A program made the position numbers and the translations under genes. Source: Cytobacillus citreus (GTDB taxonomy: Bacteria > Bacillota > Bacilli > Bacillales > Cytobacillaceae). Taken from it: a DNA stretch of 64,000 nucleotides. Each line of letters begins with the position of its first letter. The first letter of the stretch is position 1. The notes beneath the pieces were generated by a model, which was not told the origin of the DNA, ran no database searches, and worked only from the letters and a program-made list of their open reading frames with translations. Below, piece by piece: positions 1-10,301 of the stretch. The stretch covers positions 1 to 64,000 of the forward strand of contig NZ_JAGYPM010000008.1 of the NCBI RefSeq assembly GCF_018343665.1. The letters run 5' to 3'.

Positions 1-11
1 AATACTTCTAT

Positions 12-1573
<1,562 letters not shown>

Positions 1574-1574
1574 G

Positions 1575-1660
1575 AGTAAGATTAGCTCTTAATATAATAA
1601 TAGAATTAACGTTGACGTTTCTGCTTTGTTTAGTTTTCAAAGAACTATTTTTTGAGGATA
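1575..1660 (-). other. 16S leader with boxA-like antitermination site
   Basis: Transcribed leader between the last rrn promoter and 16S. On the minus strand it holds the boxA-like stretch GTTCTTTGAAAAC (1633-1645), which is typical of Bacillus rRNA leaders and 16S-23S spacers and is the Nus-factor antitermination signal. Confidence 0.75.
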
Positions 1661-1667
1661 GGATAAT

Positions 1668-1696
1668 AATATACCATCTCATCTTCAAAGTGTCAA
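1668..1696 (-). promoter_or_regulatory. rrn promoter, proximal
   Basis: Minus-strand TTGACA (1691-1696), 17-bp spacer, TATATT (1668-1673). This is a near-consensus sigma-A promoter about 100 bp upstream of the 16S gene. Confidence 0.85.
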
Positions 1697-1740
1697 ATGC
1701 TTTTTTAAAATATCTTTAAAAACACAGCTGACAAGTTAAT

Positions 1741-1769
1741 ACTTTATCAAAAACACTCACAAAAGTCAA
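1741..1769 (-). promoter_or_regulatory. rrn promoter, middle
   Basis: Minus-strand TTGACT (1764-1769), 17-bp spacer, TAAAGT (1741-1746). Second of three tandem promoters. Tandem promoters are usual for rrn operons in Bacillus. Confidence 0.7.
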
Positions 1770-1832
1770 CCCTCTGCAAATATTTTTTTAAATGAAATTT
1801 TTCTTTCGCTAATTTTGTTAGCTAGATTTATT

Positions 1833-1860
1833 ATATTACTATATTTTTTAAAAAAGTCAA
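1833..1860 (-). promoter_or_regulatory. rrn promoter, distal
   Basis: Minus-strand TTGACT (1855-1860) followed by TAATAT (1833-1838, 16-bp spacer) or TATAAT (1830-1835, 19-bp spacer), in an A/T-rich tract. Less certain than the other two because the spacing is ambiguous. Confidence 0.55.
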
Positions 1861-2190
1861 TACCTATTTATACAATAATTTAGACTTTAATAATATTAAA
1901 TAAAAATAGTTTTAATACTGAATATCACCGTTATTATCCATTTTTTCTATACCACTAAAGTTGAATAAAAAAAACCAGACATTTGTCTCTCATCAGATGC
2001 CTTGCTCGTTCCTTGAGATTCGATTTGCAATATAGTCTTTCTATTAATATTTAAGGTATTTTCCTTTGTCCCGTTCTGAGGGTTCTGTTTACCCTTTAAG
2101 GCTGTTTTTTTATAAAGTAAACAATTCTTGTTTTAAATTGGTATATTTTAGAAAATAAATCAAAACCTATAATCGTAAGTTCTAATATCT
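1861..2190. other. Intergenic region without recognised feature
   Basis: A/T-rich stretch between the rrn promoters and the next gene. I see no credible ORF, tRNA or conserved RNA. A promoter for the gene at 2208 presumably lies here but no clear pair of boxes stands out. Confidence 0.5.
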
Positions 2191-2207
2191 ATGAAAGGAG
2201 TTATCTG

Positions 2208-2765
2208 ATGGTAAGTGCTTTTGATTTATATGGTTTTGCCGCTATTGTCTTTTATTTTTTTGTTTATTCATTTTTGGGTTGGGTCTTAGAAAATAGCTAT
2301 AGCCTAGCTACAACGAGGAAATTCTTTAAAGAGGGCTTCTTTCGGGGACCGTTTAAACCCATGCATGGGTTTGCACCTGTCCTACTCGTTTGGTTTATTG
2401 GACCAAGTACTCATTGGTCAATCATTCTCCTCCTCTGTCTGATCATCCCGACAACTGTGGAGTATGTGAGCGGCTTTTTGCTGTATACCTTTTTCCATCG
2501 CCGCTGGTGGGATTATTCAAAAATCCCTATGCAGCTCCAAGGGCATATTTGCTTATCATTCTCAGCCTGTTGGGTTTTTCTTTCAGTCATTTGTGTAAAA
2601 TGGATTCATCCATTATTAACTAGCGGATATGAATTCATTGATTCTTATTGGATTTGGCTCAGTCCCATCATCATGCTGTACTTCTTCGCTGAGCTGTTTT
2701 TTTCCATAAGAAGACATTCACCACAGCGTTCTTCGGTATCAAAAGAGCCAAATACTAGTCAGTAG
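2208..2765 (+). CDS. Putative ABC-transporter type IV (CmpB-like) membrane protein
   Basis: A 185-residue integral membrane protein with about five hydrophobic segments. It contains features of the putative ABC-transporter type IV family (PF06541): an early YSFLGWVLEN motif (about residues 20-30), a FFRGPFKPMHGFAPVLL segment and a YTFFHRRWWDYS motif. These proteins are membrane subunits of unknown substrate. The start ATG follows AAAGGAG at 8-bp spacing. It is monocistronic, ends in a hydrophilic tail and is followed by a bidirectional terminator. No partner ATPase is adjacent, so function is unknown. Confidence 0.8.
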   Translation: MVSAFDLYGFAAIVFYFFVYSFLGWVLENSYSLATTRKFFKEGFFRGPFKPMHGFAPVLLVWFIGPSTHWSIILLLCLIIPTTVEYVSGFLLYTFFHRRWWDYSKIPMQLQGHICLSFSACWVFLSVICVKWIHPLLTSGYEFIDSYWIWLSPIIMLYFFAELFFSIRRHSPQRSSVSKEPNTSQ

Positions 2766-2813
2766 TACTGAAACCTAGGTCAGAGGATTATTTAGAAAAA
2801 TTCCCTATATTAA

Positions 2814-2852
2814 TTAAGAAGAAATCGGTTTATTTGCCGATTTCTTCTTATA
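2814..2852. terminator. Bidirectional terminator
   Basis: AAGAAGAAATCGG and CCGATTTCTTCTT flank an 8-nt loop between two convergent genes, with A- and T-rich flanks. It can serve both the gene ending at 2765 and the minus-strand gene ending at 2848. Confidence 0.85.
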
Positions 2853-3267
2853 TATTTCTCGCCCGTATTCCCGAATACCATGAAAGCAGTATTTTTAATA
2901 TCAATAACGCAAGAAGCGCTCCTATTGAATCGATCCCGACATCGATAATGGTTCCAGTTCGGTCTGGAAGAAATGCTTGATGGATTTCATCTGTCGCTGC
3001 ATAAATAGTTGTGCAAAGCCATGCATATAAAAATCGTCGTTTTTCAAAGCAATTGTATAACAAAAGTGCCAGCACGCCAAAGGCTGATAAATGCACAAAC
3101 TTTCGAAATACTAAATTAGCAACCTCCGCCTGACTTTTCGATAAATGGAAAAAATCTTGAAGCAGCATTAACGTGTTTCCACCTGTTGATGAAGGGGAGG
3201 CCGTTGTGATAAAAATAGCGGCACAATACAAAAGAGCTGCCGTGAGCCAAATATGTCGTTTCTTCAT
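2848..3267 (-). CDS. VanZ family protein
   Basis: A 139-residue membrane protein with four predicted membrane segments and the VanZ-like hallmark ATDEIHQAFLPDRTGTIIDVGIDSIG (key residues D-E-x-H-Q then G-R-x-x-x-x-D-V-x-x-D). VanZ gives low-level teicoplanin resistance in enterococci, but most Bacillus family members are of unknown role. No vanA-type genes are nearby. Start MKKRHIW follows AAAGGAACGCAG. The CDS overlaps the terminator arm at its 3' end by a few bases. Confidence 0.85.
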   Translation of the reverse strand: MKKRHIWLTAALLYCAAIFITTASPSSTGGNTLMLLQDFFHLSKSQAEVANLVFRKFVHLSAFGVLALLLYNCFEKRRFLYAWLCTTIYAATDEIHQAFLPDRTGTIIDVGIDSIGALLALLILKILLSWYSGIRARNI

Positions 3268-3434
3268 TTCTGCGTTCCTTTATAAGTTTTTCTACTATTA
3301 TATTCACTTTCCTATTAATTTTGCCAGTTTTTGAGTAGTAATCACTACATCTCGTATAGAAATAAGTCTTTTGAGGAAGCCAGAATCTAGTACAATTTCG
3401 CCTAGTAAAAACGCCTTTTTATATTACTTCCCCT

Positions 3435-3950
3435 TTATATCCTGATATCTTCCCAGCCATAAACTAACAGTGTCAATTGATCTTCAGCAATTTTCACTAT
3501 CGTACTATCGACTAATCGAGCTCCCATTGCTTCATAGAACCGGCGAGAGTTATTTTCCTCTAACACTTTTACAATAGCGGCTCGGAATCCTAAGCTTCTA
3601 AATTCCTCAAAGAGTCTGCTTAATAACTTCCTTCCAATTCCTTGACCTTGACACTTTTCTAAAATATATATACTCGTTACGTCTCCATCAAATTCCTGGT
3701 ATTCTCCAGGCTTCACTCCGCTTCCGCTCGTAAAGCCAATAATCCTCCCCTCTTCATCCACTGCAACAAATATTGAACTATCCTCTCTAGATATATTATT
3801 TGTCCATAGCTCAGTTCTTTTCTCATACGATAGATTTCTTAAAAATTCTTCTGAGATCATGTCTTTATATGTAGTTCTCCAGCAATCCACATGTACCGTT
3901 GCAATTCCTGCAGCATCAGTAATCGCCGCTTTCCTTATAAGCATGTGCAT
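3435..3950 (-). CDS. GNAT family N-acetyltransferase
   Basis: Single-domain acetyl-CoA-dependent acetyltransferase of 171 residues. The acetyl-CoA-binding motif A is visible as CQGQGIGRKLLSRL around residue 115, preceded by the beta-strand VTSIYILEKC. The C-terminal NNSRRFYEAMGARL motif is typical of the fold. The substrate cannot be read from sequence. Start is either the first or the third methionine codon (MHMLIRKA); AGAGGGGTAGATGCAC favours the internal one. Confidence 0.85.
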   Translation of the reverse strand: MHMLIRKAAITDAAGIATVHVDCWRTTYKDMISEEFLRNLSYEKRTELWTNNISREDSSIFVAVDEEGRIIGFTSGSGVKPGEYQEFDGDVTSIYILEKCQGQGIGRKLLSRLFEEFRSLGFRAAIVKVLEENNSRRFYEAMGARLVDSTIVKIAEDQLTLLVYGWEDIRI

Positions 3951-3992
3951 CTACCCCTCTGAAAAGAATTTCTATTGTAGATTCTATCTCCT

Positions 3993-5573
3993 TTACCAAA
4001 TAACCTTCCAATTATGATCGCAAGTTGCATAAATAGTCTTTCTTTGTAAAATGTAATTGGCAATGAGTTCTGTCATGTCGATTTGGATTTCTTTCACAAC
4101 AGGTTTATTTTTGTACATATTATAATTGCCCCCGCCGCCAGCACGGTAGCTGTTCATGACAACCTCATACTCGTGGTCCATTTGAATCGATGTTCCCTGC
4201 CTATTTAATTTTACAACCCGTTCACCTATCGGCCTTCTTATATCCAATTCATATTCGATCCCTTCCCACATATCGTAGTTATAATGCTGCGGTTTAGGTT
4301 CCATAAAAATAGGATTAACTTGAATGTCGCCATTTTCGTTCAGCATGAAATACGATGCGCATTTCTCGAGGGCATCCTTCATATCCTGACCTGTTATCCG
4401 AATCACCTTTAACGTATTCGGGTAAATATAATTGGATACAATGTCTCTCATTGTTACCTGTTCCCGAAAGCCAACTGAATGGTTATCAAAAAGTGCAGTA
4501 TTAGAAATCTCAGCTCCTGATGCGTCCATCTGCACATGATTGATAAATTCAATGAGTGGATGATCACCTAATCTAATTTCTCTAGCATCGTGAATCGTCA
4601 TATCTCCCACAATGGAGCCAATTGGCTGATCTAGCCATACTTGTGTAGCTTTTTCATACACTCCTACCTTCTTTAAAATTCGATTGTCTGCTATAACTAA
4701 ATCATTTACCTTCAAAAGCTCTGCAGCCCGGTTGCAAACAGCCCATTTCCCGTCAATCTTTTCAAATTGAACCTCAACTTTCCCTAATGCCTGCCCATTA
4801 AACCCAGGTTGAACTACCGTCACGCCATTCACAGTATCAGCAATCATTCGATGCTGATGACCTGTTAGCAAAATATCCATTCCCTCTAATTGCTGGCACA
4901 TTTCATATGCTTGATTTTCGCCAGTTAAATCCTCTTCTGGTTCTCCGGTAGATAAATTCCGTTCAAATCCACCATGATACGAAACAATCAAAAGATCATA
5001 TTTTTCATTTACTTGAATAAACTTAACCCATTTTTTCGCAGCTGCTAATGCATCCTCAAAGGTTAGCCCCACAATATGATTGGGATTTTCCCAATTTGGA
5101 ATATAATGAGTGGTTATGCCTAACACAGCAACCCGCAGCCCATTGTCGAATTCCTTGATAAAATAAGGAGTGCCAAATGCACAATCCTTTGTTTCTTCAA
5201 GTAAAATATTGGCCGATAACCAAGGAAATTCCGACTCATTCACCGCCGCTTGCAAAACGTCCATTCCATAATTAAATTCATGATTCCCAATCACGGCACA
5301 ATCATATTGCAGTTCATTCAAAAGATTCACAAGAGGATTGCTTTTATCTCGAAGGAATTTTGCATAATAATATGTTAAAGGGGTCCCTTGGATAACATCG
5401 CCGTTATCAATTAATAAGGAATAGTTATATTTTTCCTTCTCCCTCTTAATCATTGAAGCAATTTTCGCCAATCCCTCATTTGCTTCTTCATTATTACGAT
5501 AATTTATTGGAAAAACATGCCCATGAAGATCACTTGTTTCCAAAATAATTAGCTCACATTGTTCATGCTTCAC
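3993..5573 (-). CDS. 5'-nucleotidase / 2',3'-cyclic phosphodiesterase family metallophosphoesterase
   Basis: Two-domain UshA/CpdB/YfkN-type phosphoesterase of about 526 residues. The N-terminal calcineurin-like domain shows metal ligands in SDLHGH, DNGDVIQGTPL, GNHEFNYG and TGHQHR. The C-terminal 5'-nucleotidase domain contains NTALFDNHSVGFREQ and the nucleotide-stacking YRAGGGGNYNMYK region. There is no signal peptide, so it may act in the cytoplasm unlike classical UshA. I place the start at a GTG (VKHEQCEL) 10 nt after GAGGG; the frame stays open 22 codons further upstream, including a second GTG at 5582. It diverges from phnD, and both probably respond to phosphate. Confidence 0.85.
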   Translation of the reverse strand: MKHEQCELIILETSDLHGHVFPINYRNNEEANEGLAKIASMIKREKEKYNYSLLIDNGDVIQGTPLTYYYAKFLRDKSNPLVNLLNELQYDCAVIGNHEFNYGMDVLQAAVNESEFPWLSANILLEETKDCAFGTPYFIKEFDNGLRVAVLGITTHYIPNWENPNHIVGLTFEDALAAAKKWVKFIQVNEKYDLLIVSYHGGFERNLSTGEPEEDLTGENQAYEMCQQLEGMDILLTGHQHRMIADTVNGVTVVQPGFNGQALGKVEVQFEKIDGKWAVCNRAAELLKVNDLVIADNRILKKVGVYEKATQVWLDQPIGSIVGDMTIHDAREIRLGDHPLIEFINHVQMDASGAEISNTALFDNHSVGFREQVTMRDIVSNYIYPNTLKVIRITGQDMKDALEKCASYFMLNENGDIQVNPIFMEPKPQHYNYDMWEGIEYELDIRRPIGERVVKLNRQGTSIQMDHEYEVVMNSYRAGGGGNYNMYKNKPVVKEIQIDMTELIANYILQRKTIYATCDHNWKVIW

Positions 5574-5662
5574 TAAACTCACATCCCTCTTTTTTCTCTC
5601 GTCTTTGATTATAATCGCAATCCTTATATGTAAACACAATTGACAGTAAACAACATCAAACC

Positions 5663-5715
5663 TTTACATAATTTAACACCCATTTTACAGAATTATCTAT
5701 TTCCTTTGCTATAAT
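5663..5715 (+). promoter_or_regulatory. Candidate PhoP box and promoter of the phn operon
   Basis: Three hexamers TTTACA (5663), TTAACA (5673) and TTTACA (5684) are spaced 10-11 bp apart. They match the repeated TT(A/T/C)ACA half-sites bound by PhoP in Bacillus. A TATAAT (-10) follows at 5710-5715 with no good -35, as expected of an activated promoter. The site sits between the divergent phosphoesterase gene and phnD and could control both. Confidence 0.65.
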
Positions 5716-5764
5716 TCGTTTCGTAATTGAAATTTAAATTTTCTATTTATTTGGAGGTAAACGA

Positions 5765-6682
5765 ATGTTTAAGAAAATAGCGACTATCGGACTTTCTCTA
5801 GCTTTGACGACTAGCATTTTGGGTGCATGTGGCTCGAACAAAGCTTCAGGCGGAGATTATGTACCAGAAAGCTTAACCGTTCAATTCGTACCATCACAAA
5901 ACGCGGACACTTTAGAAGCGAAGGCAAAGCCTTTAGAAGGTTTGCTTAAAGAAGAGCTTGGTATACCGGTGACTGTTAGTGTATCAACAAACTACAACAC
6001 CATTGTTGAAGCAATGGCTTCTAAAAAGGTTGATGTTGGTTTCTTGCCTCCAACAGCATACGTACAGGCTCATGAAAAAGGCGCAGCGAACGTCATTCTT
6101 CAAGCACAACGCTTTGGGGTTAACGATGAAACAGGCGCTCCAAATGATCAATTAGTTGATTTCTATAAATCTATGTTTATTGTCAAAGCAGATTCAGATA
6201 TTAAAAGCATTAAAGATTTAAAAGGGAAGAAAATTGCTTTCCAAGATGTAACATCATCAGCAGGCTATGTATGGCCGGCGGCAGCTTTAATGGATGAAAA
6301 AATTGACCCGCTTACAGATGTTGAGGGAATAACAGTAAAAGGACACGACCAAGCAGTGATTGCCTTATTAAACGGTGATGTGGATGCTGCCGTCACTTTC
6401 CAAGATGCACGGAATATTGTTAAAGGAGACTATCCGTCCGTGTTTGAAGATACAAGAGTTCTTCATTTTACTGAACCTATTCCAAACGATACAATTTCCA
6501 TCCGCTCTGATATGAGCGAGGAATGGACGAAAAAGATTCAAGATGCATTTATAGCCATCGGAAAAGATGAAAAAGGACACGAGATCATTAAAGATATTTA
6601 CTCTCATGAAGGGTATACACCTTCAGAAGATAAGGTGTTCGATATCGTTCGTGATTACGCGAAAAAAGTAAAAACAGAGTAG
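5765..6682 (+). CDS. phnD: Phosphate/phosphonate ABC transporter, substrate-binding lipoprotein PhnD
   Basis: A 305-residue lipoprotein with signal peptide and lipobox SILGACGS (Cys about residue 21). The fold is the PhnD family: TVQFVPSQNADTLEAKAKPLE at the start, ASKKVDVGFLPPTAYVQA, then DLKGKKIAFQDVTSSAGYVWPAAALM. These residues line the phosphonate/phosphite pocket in relatives. It would deliver a phosphonate, phosphite or related compound to PhnCE. A GGAGG site precedes the ATG. No C-P lyase or phosphite dehydrogenase genes lie in the window, so the exact ligand is open. Confidence 0.9.
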   Translation: MFKKIATIGLSLALTTSILGACGSNKASGGDYVPESLTVQFVPSQNADTLEAKAKPLEGLLKEELGIPVTVSVSTNYNTIVEAMASKKVDVGFLPPTAYVQAHEKGAANVILQAQRFGVNDETGAPNDQLVDFYKSMFIVKADSDIKSIKDLKGKKIAFQDVTSSAGYVWPAAALMDEKIDPLTDVEGITVKGHDQAVIALLNGDVDAAVTFQDARNIVKGDYPSVFEDTRVLHFTEPIPNDTISIRSDMSEEWTKKIQDAFIAIGKDEKGHEIIKDIYSHEGYTPSEDKVFDIVRDYAKKVKTE

Positions 6683-6689
6683 AAAAACG

Positions 6690-6920
6690 CAAGCGCCTTC
6701 GGAACAATCAAAGTACAGATTGTTCCTGAGGTGATTACTCTATGGAGCTTTCCGTAGTGCTCACCCCCGACAAGCACAAGACGAGCCTCACGGAAAGGTG
6801 TCCTTTACCTTTCTGGGAGGATCGGCTTGTGACCTCCGACGTACAGGACGTACTAGTGCCGACGTTGCCACAGGACGTGGCGTCTTTAGTCGGCGAGGGG
6901 GTAGGCGCTGGAGCTAGACA
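6690..6920. repeat. Palindromic intergenic repeat (module copy A)
   Basis: Highly structured element of about 230 bp between phnD and phnC. The outer arms AGCGCC (6692) and GGCGCT (6904) are inverted; nested inside are CCCCCGAC...GTCGGCGAGGGGG arms. The inner module CGACGTTGCCACAGGACGTGG (begins about 6861) recurs with few changes at 16299 and 48960. Base composition is much richer in G+C than its surroundings. It has no credible ORF and is a dispersed repeat inside an operon. Confidence 0.8.
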
Positions 6921-6960
6921 TTTTTCTAACTCGAGAAAATTTATTCTTTCTTTTTAAAAC

Positions 6961-7000
6961 GCCAGCCAGTTAAGGGTTATGAACTGGCTTGGCTTTTTTA
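6961..7000 (+). terminator. Intercistronic terminator/attenuator between phnD and phnC
   Basis: GCCAGCCAGTT and AACTGGCTTGGC with a 10-nt loop are followed by a T-run (6993-6999). A rho-independent terminator here would lower phnC-E-E expression relative to the binding protein, a usual stoichiometry in ABC importers. Confidence 0.8.
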
Positions 7001-7041
7001 ATTATGAGAAAAACTAATTACAGATGAAAGTTGGAATGTGA

Positions 7042-7812
7042 TTGATTGAATTTAACAATGTCTCCAAAACCTATCCAAATGGAGTAAAAGGTTTGAGTAA
7101 TATTAATCTAAAAATTGAAGAAGGAGAGTTTGTCGTCATCGTCGGATTGTCCGGCGCTGGAAAATCAACGCTTTTACGTTCAATCAATCGTTTGATTGAA
7201 ATCTCTGATGGTGAGATTTTGATTGAGGGTAAATCCATTACAAAGGCGAAAGGCAGCGAACTAAGAAGGATTCGTCGAGATATCGGGATGATTTTTCAAA
7301 GCTTTAATTTAGTAAAGCGTTCTTCTGTTCTAAGAAATGTTCTATCTGGCCGTGTCGGCTATCACTCTACGCTGCGCACGATTCTAGGGCTTTTTCCGAA
7401 AGAAGATGTAGACTTAGCCTTTGATGCTTTAGATAGAGTCAATATTCTTGAAAAGGCATACTCTCGTGCAACAGAGCTTTCAGGCGGACAACAGCAGCGT
7501 GTCTCGATTGCCCGCGCTTTAGCACAGGAGGCAAAAATCATTTTGGCCGATGAACCTGTTGCCTCGCTAGACCCGTTAACTACGAAGCAAGTGATGAATG
7601 ATCTTAAGAGAATTAATCAGGAATTAGGAATAACAACGATTGTTAATCTTCATTTTATTGATTTGGCTAGAGAATATGCGACAAGAATTATCGGACTGCG
7701 AGCAGGTGAGGTTGTTTTTGATGGACCTGTTTCAGAAGCGACGGATGAGAAATTCTCAGAAATTTATGGACGCCCGATTAAGAAGGATGAGCTGCTAGAG
7801 GTAGAAGTATGA
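7042..7812 (+). CDS. phnC: Phosphonate ABC transporter ATP-binding protein PhnC
   Basis: A 256-residue ABC ATPase. Walker [10 protein letters not shown] (residues 35-43), a Q-loop region [17 protein letters not shown] typical of PhnC, signature LSGGQQQR (about 145), Walker B ILADEP and a switch His in VNLHFIDLA are all present. It powers uptake through the two PhnE subunits. The start appears to be TTG, because upstream ATG/GTG codons run directly into stops; the ribosome site is weak. The stop overlaps the start of the next gene by four bases. Confidence 0.92.
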   Translation: MIEFNNVSKTYPNGVKGLSNINLKIEEGEFVVIVGLSGAGKSTLLRSINRLIEISDGEILIEGKSITKAKGSELRRIRRDIGMIFQSFNLVKRSSVLRNVLSGRVGYHSTLRTILGLFPKEDVDLAFDALDRVNILEKAYSRATELSGGQQQRVSIARALAQEAKIILADEPVASLDPLTTKQVMNDLKRINQELGITTIVNLHFIDLAREYATRIIGLRAGEVVFDGPVSEATDEKFSEIYGRPIKKDELLEVEV

Positions 7813-8606
7813 TGAGCACCCAGCCGCAAAAAAGGGTTATTCCCGAACCTCCTAGTAAACTAAAAACCTATTTTACATTTTTCATAATTTTACTGCTCAT
7901 CTTTGGCAGTGCAATCCAAACAAATACATCTATAACCGAACTAATTGCCGGCTTTCCGAATATGATGGATTTGCTCGTACAAATGGTACCGCCGAACTGG
8001 TCCTATTTCGGAAAAATTGTTCCAGCCATGCTTGAAACGATTCGGATGGCCTTATTAGGAACGACATTTGGTGCGATCATCGCAATCCCAATTGCCCTTT
8101 TTTCCGCTAGTAATATCGTCAAAAACACTTGGGTATTTTATCCGGTAAGATTTATTTTGAACTTAATACGGACCATTCCTGATTTACTTTTAGCTGCTAT
8201 TTTTGTTTCGATTTTTGGCTTAGGACCACTGCCAGGAATACTTGCATTAACGATTTTCTCAATTGGATTAGTAGCAAAATTGACTTATGAAGCGATCGAA
8301 GCAATCGATCCAGGACCAATGGAGGCGATGACTTCAGTTGGAGCCAATAAAATCCAATGGATTTTTTTTGGCGTCATTCCGCAAGTATTGCCGCATTATA
8401 TTTCGTATGTACTTTATACATTTGAGGTCAATATTCGGGCTGCAGCTGTTTTAGGATTAGTTGGTGCAGGCGGAATTGGTCTTTATTATGACCGTACCCT
8501 TGGATTCTTTGAATACGACAAAACAAGCTCCATCATTATTTTTACATTAGTCGTTGTCTTGATCATCGACTTTATTAGTACAAAATTACGGGAGAAGTTA
8601 ATATGA
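7809..8606 (+). CDS. phnE: Phosphonate ABC transporter permease PhnE (first)
   Basis: A 265-residue binding-protein-dependent permease with about six membrane segments. The EAA-loop motif [32 protein letters not shown] contacts the ATPase. A single coding junction ATGATGAGC overlaps the end of phnC. It pairs with the next gene as a heterodimeric channel. The two permeases are clearly homologous, showing the split two-gene PhnE arrangement common in Gram-positives. Confidence 0.92.
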   Translation: MMSTQPQKRVIPEPPSKLKTYFTFFIILLLIFGSAIQTNTSITELIAGFPNMMDLLVQMVPPNWSYFGKIVPAMLETIRMALLGTTFGAIIAIPIALFSASNIVKNTWVFYPVRFILNLIRTIPDLLLAAIFVSIFGLGPLPGILALTIFSIGLVAKLTYEAIEAIDPGPMEAMTSVGANKIQWIFFGVIPQVLPHYISYVLYTFEVNIRAAAVLGLVGAGGIGLYYDRTLGFFEYDKTSSIIIFTLVVVLIIDFISTKLREKLI

Positions 8607-9406
8607 GTAATACGACGAGACCTTTGATCAAGCCTAAAAAAAATAAAACCCGTATTTGGTTGATATACATAACATTAGCACTTATCTATATTTGGGCTTT
8701 CTCCGGGATGCCTCTTCCTGATGTAAAAGAAACGGCTGCACAAGTGTCAAAAGCGATTTTCTCAGGTATCTTTAGCCCTGATTGGGATTATGTGTATTTA
8801 CCTGATGGTGAGGATTTATTGCGGGGACTCCTAGATACATTAGCGATTGCGATTCTGGGAACATTCATTTCCGCCTTCCTATGCGTACCCTTTTCTTTCT
8901 TGGCAGCATCAAATATGAGCAAAGGCAGATCCCTTTCAAATACCGGTAAATTTATCCTGAGCCTTATACGCACATTTCCAGAGATCGTAATGGCCATCAT
9001 GTTCATTAAAGCCGTTGGTCCAGGATCATTTGCTGGTGTGCTTGCATTAGGCTTACACTCGATCGGCATGCTCGGAAAGCTATTCACGGAGGAAATTGAA
9101 AGCGTGGATCCAGGTCCTGCAGAAGCGTTAACCGCCACAGGGGCAAACCGTTTACAAATCATATGGTTTGCCATCCTGCCACAAGTATTGCCGGGCTTCT
9201 TGTCCTATACGCTATATCGTTTTGAAATTAATGTTCGCTCAGCATCGATTCTAGGCGTAATTGGAGCTGGCGGAATTGGAACACTACTAATTTTTGCCTT
9301 AAGCTCAAGAGATTGGGAAAGAGTAGGAATTATTCTTCTTGGCATTATTGTTATGGTTACCTTTATTGATCTATTATCAGGATATATCCGGAAGAAAATT
9401 GTATAG
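8603..9406 (+). CDS. phnE: Phosphonate ABC transporter permease PhnE (second)
   Basis: A 267-residue paralogue of the preceding permease, with the EAA motif EESVDPGPAEALTATGANRLQ region (about residue 170) and six hydrophobic segments. The 4-bp ATGA overlap with the upstream gene indicates translational coupling. It is the last gene of the phnDCEE operon, followed by a stem-loop at 9417-9444. Confidence 0.92.
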   Translation: MSNTTRPLIKPKKNKTRIWLIYITLALIYIWAFSGMPLPDVKETAAQVSKAIFSGIFSPDWDYVYLPDGEDLLRGLLDTLAIAILGTFISAFLCVPFSFLAASNMSKGRSLSNTGKFILSLIRTFPEIVMAIMFIKAVGPGSFAGVLALGLHSIGMLGKLFTEEIESVDPGPAEALTATGANRLQIIWFAILPQVLPGFLSYTLYRFEINVRSASILGVIGAGGIGTLLIFALSSRDWERVGIILLGIIVMVTFIDLLSGYIRKKIV

Positions 9407-9411
9407 AAATT

Positions 9412-9450
9412 AATAAAAGCGATGGAGCTTGTACTCCATCGCTTAATTAT
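9412..9450. terminator. Terminator-like stem-loop after the phn operon
   Basis: AAGCGATGGAG and CTCCATCGCTT pair perfectly (11 bp) around a 6-nt loop just after the last permease gene. The T-run is weak (AATTATTGTT), so efficiency is uncertain. Confidence 0.7.
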
Positions 9451-9534
9451 TGTTCTCCTTCCAAAAAAGGCCTAGTGACAGGATTCTTGCTGTAGACCGC
9501 AAAGTAAACTTGGAGAATTAATTAAACTGGCACC

Positions 9535-10106
9535 CTATTTTTTTACTTCTTCAAGCTTTCTTCTATTGACCGCCCTATATAAGGAACCTTGAGATTTTCC
9601 AGTTGCCGAGACGATCTCCTTTATAGAATATTCTTTACTATCATACATCCTTAGCGCAACAGTAAGCTTTTCTTTATCCAACTTAGGTCTACCTAATGTT
9701 TTCCCACGCCTTTTACTTGCTTCGAGTCCTTCCTTTACTCTCTCGGCAATAAGGTTTCTTTCTAGTTCAGCAATGACGCACATCATCTGGAACATGGCTT
9801 TGCCTGTAGAGGTTCTTGTATCCATATTTACTTTTAAAGAAATGAATTGCACCCCCATCTCTTCCAATTGCTGAATAATGTTGAGGATATCCAATGTTTT
9901 ACGTCCCAAACGAGAGATGCTCTCCACTACAACTGAATCTCTCCCTGTCTGATTACATCAAACAGTTGGTGAAGTCCTTTTCGATCTTTAATCGTACCAG
10001 AAAACTTCTCTTTAATTATTTTTTCACAACCATATTCAGTAAGAATATTAATTTGCCGATCTAAGTTTTGGTCAATAGTAGATACTCGAGCATAGCCAAT
10101 TATCAT
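9535..10106 (-). pseudogene. Serine recombinase/resolvase, frameshifted
   Basis: Resolvase/invertase family. The N-terminal part starts at 10106 and reads MIIGYARVSTIDQNLDRQ, with the catalytic serine in RVST. It continues to VIRQGE and then leaves frame near 9945. The remainder resumes as SVVVESISRLGRK and runs to 9535 with a C-terminal helix-turn-helix (SIKEIVSATGKSQGSLYRAV). The break fits an extra GA in GGAGAGAT where GGAGAT would keep the frame. The C-terminal fragment alone (9535-9927) could not be a functional recombinase. It lies beside an IS element. Confidence 0.85.
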
Positions 10107-10301
10107 TTTTAACCTCCGGTAAACTTGTATATTTTTATTTTACTAGAGGGACACTTATTGTAAAGGTATTTGGTAATACTTTTGGTAACTGCTAATCTTA
10201 ATAAAATCAAAGGTTAGTAGGGTGATGAAAGGACTGATGCTAGACTAAAAAGTAGACACAGATTGTTATAATAAAATAAACAACAATAATGGGGTGTCTA
10301 C

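Noticed and set aside
1575..2207. tRNA genes or riboswitch near the rRNA operon
   Set aside because: No cloverleaf pattern or known aptamer found in this A/T-rich stretch by eye.
2848..3267. Glycopeptide-resistance cluster because of VanZ
   Set aside because: No vanH/A/X or regulator genes nearby; isolated VanZ-family proteins are common in Bacillaceae.
6742..6957. 71-codon ORF between phnD and phnC
   Set aside because: It lies wholly in the palindromic repeat; its composition follows the stems and there is no proper ribosome site.
9535..9927. Complete 130-residue recombinase
   Set aside because: It lacks the catalytic serine domain, which is present out of frame immediately upstream; treated as one frameshifted gene.
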